From the NCBI RefSeq assembly GCF_019343105.1, contig NZ_CP073764.1, forward strand, positions 2,356,001 to 2,420,000: a stretch of 64,000 nt of DNA, given 5' to 3'. The notes under the pieces were generated by a model. It ran no database searches and was not told the origin of the DNA. It saw nothing but the letters and a program-made list of their open reading frames with translations. The position numbers and the translations under genes were made by a program. This document shows, in pieces, positions 58,297 through 64,000 of this stretch. The stretch comes from Methylovirgula sp. HY1. GTDB taxonomy: Bacteria > Pseudomonadota > Alphaproteobacteria > Rhizobiales > Beijerinckiaceae. Position 1 is the first letter of the stretch. The number at the start of each line of letters is the position of its first letter.

Positions 58297-58938
58297 CGGG
58301 ATTCAGTCCTTGGAAGATGGCGCGAAGAACGCGCGCGCAAAATAGGGAAGGCCCGCCGGGCGCCAGACCTATGAGGACAGATGGCGGTTGCTATGATGCA
58401 GCGCATTAGCGCGCGTTCAGCACAAATGGATACGGGTCACTAGAGGTTCAACCGCGCTCGATCTTTTCGATTCTGCGCCATGTCCTGAATGTCGACTGGT
58501 GTCCATCAGCCCGAAAGCGCAAAATATGGCGCCGGCTCTTCACTGCGAGGAGGGAAACTTAAGATACGGTGTTTTCATAAGTTTGACAACCCGAAGATGT
58601 GCCGATGGAGCTCTCCTCAGAACATATCCTGGCGGGAAGCCGAATTATCCCCGTTTTGCGCGCAGCTAGCCGGCGGACAAAACGATGGAAACAGCTCAAA
58701 TACGGTTTCCTTATGATCGATTTTTTACCCAACCCCGCATCGATCTCACGATCGAACCGGCGTTGTCGCCCAGGCTTGTGATGACCGGTTCCGGTGATCC
58801 ACCCCTCGCATACCAAAATGTTTTCCCTTTGTTTCAAATAAAACATTTCTAGAACGTTTTCCGATCGGATGGAATCAACGTGATGCGAATGCTATAATCT
58901 ATCGTCGTAATATTAAGCAATATGTTGCAATGATTTAG
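58297..58938. other. Intergenic region between rho and hemJ, no gene recognised
   Basis: Several short frames on both strands lack protein-like features. A fragment of the dispersed repeat lies near 58853-58868 (GAACGTTTTCCGATCGGA). The last 100 bases before hemJ's stop are AT-rich. The region could hold a rho leader RNA, since rho is often autoregulated, but I see no clear attenuator. Confidence 0.4.
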
Positions 58939-59370
58939 TTAAAACGGTTTCACAACGACAAAAATAACGATTAAAATAAATATTGCAGTCACAATTTCAT
59001 TGAGTACTCGATAGAAAAAAGCCGTATGAACATTCGCATCGCAGGAAAATCTTGTTCTTAACCGAATAAGAAACAGATATTCGATGGCGAGCAAAGCAAC
59101 AAACGTCAGCTTGACCAAAAACCAGCCGGCGCTAAACCAATGCCCCATCCAGGCCAGCGTGATTCCGCTCAATAGAACGATAGTAAACGCGGGCCGCATG
59201 ATCGCCTTATCCAGGCGACGTTCCATCACTTTGAAGAGCTCTGACTCGGTCGAGCCCTTTGCAACGCCCGCATGATAGACAAAAAGCCGCGGCAGATAGA
59301 GCATTCCGGCCATGAATGCGATCACGGCGACGATATGCAGGGCTTTCAGCCAGAGATAGAGATTTTCCAC
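58939..59370 (-). CDS. hemJ: Protoporphyrinogen IX oxidase HemJ
   Basis: A 143-residue membrane protein of the UPF0093/HemJ family that oxidises protoporphyrinogen IX in bacteria lacking HemY and HemG. Four membrane helices are evident. WLKALHIVAVIAFMAGMLYL contains the conserved His, and LPRLFVYHAG and KLTFVALLAIEYLFLIR follow. It lies 3 bp after hemE on the same strand, so the two heme genes are cotranscribed; hemE-hemJ-rho is the usual Rhizobiales order. Confidence 0.93.
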   Translation of the reverse strand: MENLYLWLKALHIVAVIAFMAGMLYLPRLFVYHAGVAKGSTESELFKVMERRLDKAIMRPAFTIVLLSGITLAWMGHWFSAGWFLVKLTFVALLAIEYLFLIRLRTRFSCDANVHTAFFYRVLNEIVTAIFILIVIFVVVKPF

Positions 59371-59373
59371 GGA

Positions 59374-60423
59374 TCAAGCTTCCTCACGAAGCTGGGCGAG
59401 CAAAGCCTCGACATGCGCAATCGGCGTTTCCGGCAAAATCCCATGCCCAAGATTGAAAATATGCGGCCGGCCCACAAATGCGGTTTTGATTTGCTTGACC
59501 GCCTCCCCTAAGCACTGTCCACCCGCGAGCAAGGCCAAGGGATCGAGATTGCCTTGCAACACGGTGCCGACTTCGACGCATTCGGCGGCCCACACCGGAA
59601 CAACCGCCGTATCGAGCCCAAGCGCGTCGGCGCCCGTGCGCCCGGCAAAGTCCACGAGATGAGATCCAGCGCCGCGCGGAAATGCGATGACTTTCACGCC
59701 CGGACAGCGTGACCGCAAACCTGCAATAATCGCCTTGACGGGCTGCAAACACCATCGCTCGAACTCGTCCGCCGGGAGTACGCCTCCCCAGCTATCGAAG
59801 ATCTGTACGGCTTCCACACCGGCGACAACTTGCTGTTCGAGATAATCGATCGAACCCGTGACCAGCAGATCGATCAAATCCTGAAACAATGCGCGATGAC
59901 GATAGGCGAAGAGACGCGCCGGCATCTGATCCGGTGTGCCATGGCCCGCGATCATGTAACTTGCAACCGTCCACGGGGCACCGCAAAATCCGATCAACGC
60001 AACATGTGACGGGAGCGCCTGCTTCACCCGTGTAATGGTTTCGAAAACCGGACTCAAACGATCGAGATCGATCGTCTCACGCAGCTTGGCAAAGTCATCT
60101 CTGTCCGTGATCGGGGTAAGACGTGGTCCATGGCCGGATTCGAAGGAGACTTTCTGGCCGAAAGCGTCGGGGACGACGAGAATATCGCTGAAAAGGATGG
60201 CCGCATCAAAACCGAACCGCTCGATCGGCTGCAAGGTCGCCTCGACCGCCAGTTTTGGGTTGTAGCAAAATTCGAGAAAGGACGCGGCCTTGGTGCGCAG
60301 GGCGCGATACTCGGGCAGGTAACGCCCCGCCTGCCGCATCAGCCAAACCGGCGGTGGCCCTATCGCTTCCCCATCGAGGACACGCAACAGCTTCTTGGTT
60401 GCCCGACCTGGCGACTCTATCAA
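59374..60423 (-). CDS. hemE: Uroporphyrinogen decarboxylase
   Basis: A 349-residue enzyme that converts uroporphyrinogen III to coproporphyrinogen III. PVWLMRQAGRYLPEYRALR is the active-site entrance with the substrate-binding Arg residues. AAILFSDILVVPDAFGQ holds the catalytic Asp, and GFCGAPWTVASYMIAG, FDSWGGVLPADEFERW and NLGHGILPETP follow. ATG at 60423 borders the presumed origin, as hemE does in Caulobacter. Confidence 0.97.
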   Translation of the reverse strand: MIESPGRATKKLLRVLDGEAIGPPPVWLMRQAGRYLPEYRALRTKAASFLEFCYNPKLAVEATLQPIERFGFDAAILFSDILVVPDAFGQKVSFESGHGPRLTPITDRDDFAKLRETIDLDRLSPVFETITRVKQALPSHVALIGFCGAPWTVASYMIAGHGTPDQMPARLFAYRHRALFQDLIDLLVTGSIDYLEQQVVAGVEAVQIFDSWGGVLPADEFERWCLQPVKAIIAGLRSRCPGVKVIAFPRGAGSHLVDFAGRTGADALGLDTAVVPVWAAECVEVGTVLQGNLDPLALLAGGQCLGEAVKQIKTAFVGRPHIFNLGHGILPETPIAHVEALLAQLREEA

Positions 60424-60796
60424 ATAAAAATATCCTTATCTTAGAGTCTTATAGTTCTTATTAGAGGCCGGATTAGCGTCATTCCCGCCTTTGCACAATC
60501 ATTGCCCGGACAATTCCATTTGTGTGAATTGCCCACAGCGGTGGAGATGCCATGGCAGTGTTAAGGTTTCATTAACCGTTGCAAGGACTTGGTCCGATTG
60601 ACGTCGAATCTACCCACAGCTTGGCCGGTCAGCACCCGTAATCCCCAGCATGGCTGTTGCAGGCATCCGATACAGCAGGCATGTTGATGAGAAAATTATA
60701 ATTTGAGCGCAGTTCGGCCCCGACCTGGTTTGTAGGGTGACTTATGCACCTTGATCCCCAGAAGCTCGGCGCGACGGTGGAAAACGGACATCGACC
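60424..60796. other. Putative chromosomal replication origin (oriC) between hemE and ppsR
   Basis: This 373-bp divergent intergenic region is in the position known for alphaproteobacterial origins (next to hemE; between hemE and the RP001 homologue in Rickettsia, of which the PPSR gene is a counterpart). It has an AT-rich block at about 60421-60465, DnaA-box-like 9-mers CTTTGCACA (60489), TTGCCCACA (60529), CTACCCACA (60610) and TTATGCACC (60742), GANTC sites at 60444 and 60606, and a perfect CtrA site at 60561. None of the 9-mers equals TTATCCACA exactly. Origin function is inferred from position and content. Confidence 0.75.
60561..60576 (+). promoter_or_regulatory. CtrA-binding site in the origin region
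   Basis: TTAAGGTTTCATTAAC is an exact TTAA-N7-TTAA-C. In Caulobacter such sites in the origin block initiation until CtrA is removed; the same role is inferred here. Confidence 0.6.
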
Positions 60797-61645
60797 TTGC
60801 CCAACAGCTACTTCCATCTGCATCTCGTTTCCGATGCAACCGGCGAAACCCTGATCGCGGTCAGCCGCGCGGTCGCTGCTCAATTCGACAATATTTCTTC
60901 TATCGAACATCTCTACCCTTTGGTACGTTCCGCGGCGCAGCTCGACAGCGTGATCGCCGAGATCGAGGCGGCGCCAGGCATGGTGCTTTTCACCCTCGTC
61001 GATCTCGAATTGGCGGAAAAGATCGAGGCGGCTTGCCGCGCCATCGGCGCGCCTTGTCTTTCCGTGCTGCATCCCATCTTGACGCTTTTCCAATCCTATC
61101 TCGGCGCGGCCGCCAATCCCCGGCCTGGCGCGCAGCACATCCTCAATGCGGACTATTTCAAGCGGATCGACGCTTTGAACTATACGATGATGCATGATGA
61201 CGGACAGATGGTGGAGACCTATGACGAGGCCGATGTTCTTTTGATCGGCGTGAGCCGAAGTTCGAAGACGCCGACGAGCATCTATCTCGCCAATCGCGGC
61301 ATCAAGACCGCGAATATTCCCATGGTGCCGAATGTTCCGCTGCCCAAATCAGTGTTCAGCCTCAAGCATCCTTTGATCGTCGGCCTCATCGCTTCGCCGG
61401 AACGGATCATCCAGATCCGCCAGAACCGGCTCGAGGCCTTGCATGCCGACCCCGATTCTCCCTATGTAGACCGCCTGATCGTTTGTGAAGAGGTGGCGCA
61501 GTCGCGCCGGCTATTTGTTCAATATGGCTGGGCGGTGATCGATGTGACGCGGCGTTCCATTGAAGAAACCGCCGCCGCGATCATCGATCTTTACCGGGTC
61601 CATCGTGCGAAATTCGGTCCGGACGCGCAAAACCTTTCCGCGTGA
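60797..61645 (+). CDS. ppsR: PPSR-type bifunctional kinase / pyrophosphorylase (DUF299)
   Basis: A 282-residue protein of the family that inactivates phosphoenolpyruvate synthase (or pyruvate phosphate dikinase) by ADP-dependent phosphorylation and reactivates it with phosphate. The N-terminus has [20 protein letters not shown]; the P-loop is [34 protein letters not shown] and [17 protein letters not shown] follow. The start appears to be TTG at 60797. It opens the ppsR-maf-aroE-coaE-dnaQ operon at the edge of the putative origin. Symbol used by analogy with E. coli. Confidence 0.93.
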   Translation: MPNSYFHLHLVSDATGETLIAVSRAVAAQFDNISSIEHLYPLVRSAAQLDSVIAEIEAAPGMVLFTLVDLELAEKIEAACRAIGAPCLSVLHPILTLFQSYLGAAANPRPGAQHILNADYFKRIDALNYTMMHDDGQMVETYDEADVLLIGVSRSSKTPTSIYLANRGIKTANIPMVPNVPLPKSVFSLKHPLIVGLIASPERIIQIRQNRLEALHADPDSPYVDRLIVCEEVAQSRRLFVQYGWAVIDVTRRSIEETAAAIIDLYRVHRAKFGPDAQNLSA

Positions 61646-61660
61646 GGCGTTGATTCTCGC

Positions 61661-62278
61661 ATGCATGGCCTTTGGCTAAATAAAATGCCTCTCGTGCTGG
61701 CCTCGCAAAGCGCGACCCGGCAGACACTTCTCAAAGCCGTGGGAATTCCGTTCGAAAGTGTTGCCAGCAGGATCGACGAGCGGCTGGTCGAGATGCCTTT
61801 GCGCGAGAAAGGCGCTTCGAGCACTGAGATTGCCGCGCATTTGGCAGAGGCTAAAGCGCGATCCATTGCTTCCACACAGCCTGAGCGTTTGGTGCTCGGC
61901 GCCGATCAGACTCTCTCCTTCGAAGACCGGACATTCTCGAAACCCGCGACAATGGCCGAGGCGCGTGCCCAGCTCATTGCCTTTTCCGGACAAACGCATG
62001 AGCTTCACGCCGCGCTTTGCGTCATGCGGGATAAGACCATTTTGTTTGAAACCGTTGTCACGGCGCGCCTAACCTGTCGGAGCTTTGGGCAGGACTTCAT
62101 CGATCGCTATATGGCGACCGCCGGCGATGCGGTGCTGACCAGCGTCGGCGCCTATCAGATCGAAAGCACCGGCCTGCATCTCTTCGAGCGGATCGAAGGC
62201 GATCATTCGACAATTCTTGGGCTGCCGCTGCTTCCGCTTTTGGAGTTTTTCCGTCGTGAAGGTAGTCTTGCGGGATGA
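61661..62278 (+). CDS. Maf-family nucleotide pyrophosphatase
   Basis: A 205-residue house-cleaning nucleoside-triphosphate pyrophosphatase. The substrate loop LVLASQSATRQTLL corresponds to the L-A-S-x-S-x-x-R signature; LGADQTLSFEDR carries the catalytic Asp, and GEYQIE-type GAYQIESTG and the SFGQDFIDRYM segment are present. The GAYQIE and A-D-Q-T variant suggests the YceF-like subgroup. ATG at 61661 or 61685. Its stop overlaps the aroE start as ATGA. Confidence 0.9.
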   Translation: MHGLWLNKMPLVLASQSATRQTLLKAVGIPFESVASRIDERLVEMPLREKGASSTEIAAHLAEAKARSIASTQPERLVLGADQTLSFEDRTFSKPATMAEARAQLIAFSGQTHELHAALCVMRDKTILFETVVTARLTCRSFGQDFIDRYMATAGDAVLTSVGAYQIESTGLHLFERIEGDHSTILGLPLLPLLEFFRREGSLAG

Positions 62279-63144
62279 TGATGAGCGACCATCAGGCGCC
62301 GCATGCCTTCGTTATCGGCTGGCCGATTGCGCATTCGCGCTCGCCGCTGATTCATAATTACTGGCTTGAGACCCTCGGCATTTCGGGCAGCTATGAGCGT
62401 GTTGCTATCCGCCCGGAGGCACTGGCGGAATTTCTCGCGACATTCTCCGACAAGGGTTTCGTCGGCGGCAATGTGACTCTGCCGCATAAGGAAATGGCCT
62501 ATGCGCTTTGTGCCCAAGCGAGCCCGGACGCGACCCGTCTCAAAGCTGTGAATACATTGTGGACAGAAAGTGGAAAACTGTTTGGTGACAACACTGACAT
62601 CGCTGGTTTTCTAAGCTCTCTCGATGAGGATGTTCGTGATTGGGATAAGTCCTGTGAAAAAGCGGTGGTGATTGGTGCCGGCGGTGCGGCGCGCGCGGTC
62701 GTCTATGCGCTGATGAGCCGGTGTCATCCGCATATCGCTCTCGTTAATCGCAGCCGCGCCCGTGGCGAGGACCTGATCGCTTTAATCCAGAACATTGATC
62801 CGAAACAATCGATCGCGCTGCATGATTTTGCCGATCTGCCCGAGTGCCTCGCCGGCGCGGATCTTCTCGTCAATACGACATCGCTCGGTATGACGAATCA
62901 ACCGAAGCTTGTGATCGATCTCGCGCCGCTACCGGCGCATGCTGCCGTGGCGGACATCGTCTACGTCCCCCTCGAAACCGAGCTCCTTGTGGCGGCGCAG
63001 GCCCGAGGTCTTCGGACGTCGGGCGGACTCGGCATGTTGTTGCATCAGGCGGTGCCCGGATTTGCCCGCTGGTTCGGACAGCGTCCCACCGTCACGCCCG
63101 AACTGCGCGCGCTGATCGCGCGCGATATTTTGGACGCCCGCTGA
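62275..63144 (+). CDS. aroE: Shikimate dehydrogenase
   Basis: A 289-residue NADPH-dependent enzyme of aromatic amino acid synthesis. GWPIAHSRSPLIHNYWLE binds shikimate, the catalytic Lys is in VTLPHKEMAYA, GDNTDIAGFL holds the catalytic Asp, and VIGAGGAARAVVYAL binds the cofactor. DLLVNTTSLGMTNQPKL and GLGMLLHQAVPGFARWFG complete the fold. The ATG at 62275 overlaps maf, and the stop at 63144 shares one base with the coaE start (TGATG). Confidence 0.96.
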   Translation: MMMSDHQAPHAFVIGWPIAHSRSPLIHNYWLETLGISGSYERVAIRPEALAEFLATFSDKGFVGGNVTLPHKEMAYALCAQASPDATRLKAVNTLWTESGKLFGDNTDIAGFLSSLDEDVRDWDKSCEKAVVIGAGGAARAVVYALMSRCHPHIALVNRSRARGEDLIALIQNIDPKQSIALHDFADLPECLAGADLLVNTTSLGMTNQPKLVIDLAPLPAHAAVADIVYVPLETELLVAAQARGLRTSGGLGMLLHQAVPGFARWFGQRPTVTPELRALIARDILDAR

Positions 63145-63758
63145 TGTTCGTCCTTGGCCTCACCGGTTCGATCGGGATGGGCAAATCGACGACGGCCGAG
63201 ATGTTTCGCGCCGCCGGAATTGCCGTCCATGATTCCGACGCCACGGTGCATGAGCTCTATCGGGGCACGGCCGCAGCTTTGGTCGAGGCAGCCTTTCCGG
63301 GCACTGTCCGTGAGGGCAGGGTCGATCGCGCTGTCTTGGCTGCGCAAGTTCTGAACGATTCCGATGCCATGAAGCGGCTCGAGACGATCGTGCATCCGCT
63401 CGTGCGTGCCTCGCGCCAGGATTTCGTCGCGGCGGCGCGTGCCCGCGGCGACAAACTCGTGGTCGTCGATATCCCCTTGCTGTTTGAGACCGGCGCCGAA
63501 GTCGAGGTCGATGCCGTGGTTCTCGTCACCGCGCCGGAAACGGTGCAAAAGCAACGTCTCGCTGCGCGGCCGGGCATGACGGCTGCGAGACTTGCGGCGA
63601 TAATGAACAAGCAGATGCCGGATCACGAGAAGCGGCGGCGCGCCGATTTTGTGATCGATACCGGCGGTACGCATGCAGAGACCGAACGGCAAGTGCAGGA
63701 ATTGCTGCGCAGGCTTCTCGGCGAGGCCGCAAGTGTACCGGCAGGCGATAAGGGTTGA
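63144..63758 (+). CDS. coaE: Dephospho-CoA kinase
   Basis: A 204-residue P-loop kinase that performs the last step of coenzyme A synthesis. The P-loop is GSIGMGKST (8-16), followed by HDSDATVHELY, the CoA-binding HPLVRASRQDF, VVDIPLLFETGAE and the lid RLAARPGMT. ATG at 63144 overlaps the aroE stop by one base. Confidence 0.95.
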   Translation: MFVLGLTGSIGMGKSTTAEMFRAAGIAVHDSDATVHELYRGTAAALVEAAFPGTVREGRVDRAVLAAQVLNDSDAMKRLETIVHPLVRASRQDFVAAARARGDKLVVVDIPLLFETGAEVEVDAVVLVTAPETVQKQRLAARPGMTAARLAAIMNKQMPDHEKRRRADFVIDTGGTHAETERQVQELLRRLLGEAASVPAGDKG

Positions 63759-63764
63759 ATAAAG

Positions 63765-64000
63765 ATGCGCGAGATCGTTCTGGATACCGAGACGACGGGA
63801 CTCGATCCCGCGTCAGGTCACAGGATCATCGAAATCGGCTGCGTCGAACTCTTCAATGTGATCCCCAGCGGCCAAAACTATCATGTCTATCTCGATCCCG
63901 AACGCGATATGCCGGATGAGGCCTTCCGCGTGCATGGGATCTCCGCTGAATTTCTGACGGGCAAGCCGAAATTTGCAGAGGTAGCGGAGGCTCTGCTTGC
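63765..64000 (+). CDS. dnaQ: DNA polymerase III epsilon subunit, N-terminal part (truncated by window edge)
   Basis: The visible 78 codons encode [20 protein letters not shown], with the exonuclease I motif D7-x-E9, then [20 protein letters not shown] and HGISAEFL (around the Exo II region). This is the proofreading exonuclease of the replicative polymerase. It follows coaE by 6 bp, the usual Rhizobiales order. The rest lies outside the window. Confidence 0.94.
   Translation, partial: MREIVLDTETTGLDPASGHRIIEIGCVELFNVIPSGQNYHVYLDPERDMPDEAFRVHGISAEFLTGKPKFAEVAEALL

Noticed and set aside
58489-58846. Short frames on both strands between rho and hemJ
   Set aside because: No homology-like pattern, low-quality starts, overlapping each other.

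Overview
The window looks like chromosomal DNA of an alphaproteobacterium of the order Hyphomicrobiales (Rhizobiales), most plausibly near Beijerinckiaceae; the family is an inference from gene order and repeat style, not from a search. It is GC-rich and densely coded with short intergenic gaps. A housekeeping backbone dominates: cell division (ftsK), nitrogen signalling (a PII C-terminus and glnD), chaperones (grpE, dnaK, dnaJ), repair (alkB, nth, ruvB, xthA), translation (leuS, tRNA-Ser, rsmG, mnmG, mnmE), envelope biogenesis (lolA, lptE, an L,D-transpeptidase), heme (hemE, hemJ) and replication/segregation (holA, parA, parB, dnaQ).

Layout. 0-4.2 kb: PII C-terminus, ftsK behind a full CtrA-type site, and lolA behind a palindromic repeat. 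4.2-4.8 kb: an eight-copy, 49-bp tandem array in which every unit is a complete intrinsic-terminator hairpin with a T-tract, lying between convergent lolA and a peptide-binding protein gene. 4.8-29.2 kb: metabolic, chaperone and repair genes, with two tandem paralogous small secreted proteins and an IS5-family insertion that landed ten bases upstream of a third small secreted protein gene. 29.2-36 kb: tRNA-Ser(CGA), a higBA toxin-antitoxin pair with a palindromic operator, a multi-TM chemoreceptor, a small membrane-anchored hypothetical, and a FIST protein / hybrid kinase / LuxR regulator cluster. 36-42 kb: xthA, a cNMP-binding protein, an OmpR-type regulator, an L,D-transpeptidase, a broken IS481 transposase, and an mntA-hepT toxin-antitoxin pair. 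42-64 kb: leuS-lptE-holA, parB-parA-rsmG-mnmG-mnmE with two parS sites, a DUF255 thioredoxin-like protein, a PilZ-containing soluble chemoreceptor, rho, hemJ-hemE, and then the divergent ppsR-maf-aroE-coaE-dnaQ operon.

The intergenic region between hemE and ppsR (60424-60796) has the position and the sequence content expected of the chromosomal replication origin in alphaproteobacteria: an AT-rich block, DnaA-box-like 9-mers, GANTC sites and a perfect TTAA-N7-TTAA CtrA site. The neighbouring parAB genes and parS sites agree with this. Two families of dispersed palindromic repeats are scattered between genes.

The signals most worth following are the terminator array, the origin with its CtrA and ParB sites, the ~24-residue in-frame insertion in leucyl-tRNA synthetase just before KMSKS, the IS5 insertion at a ribosome-binding site, and the small secreted PCGIxC protein pair.
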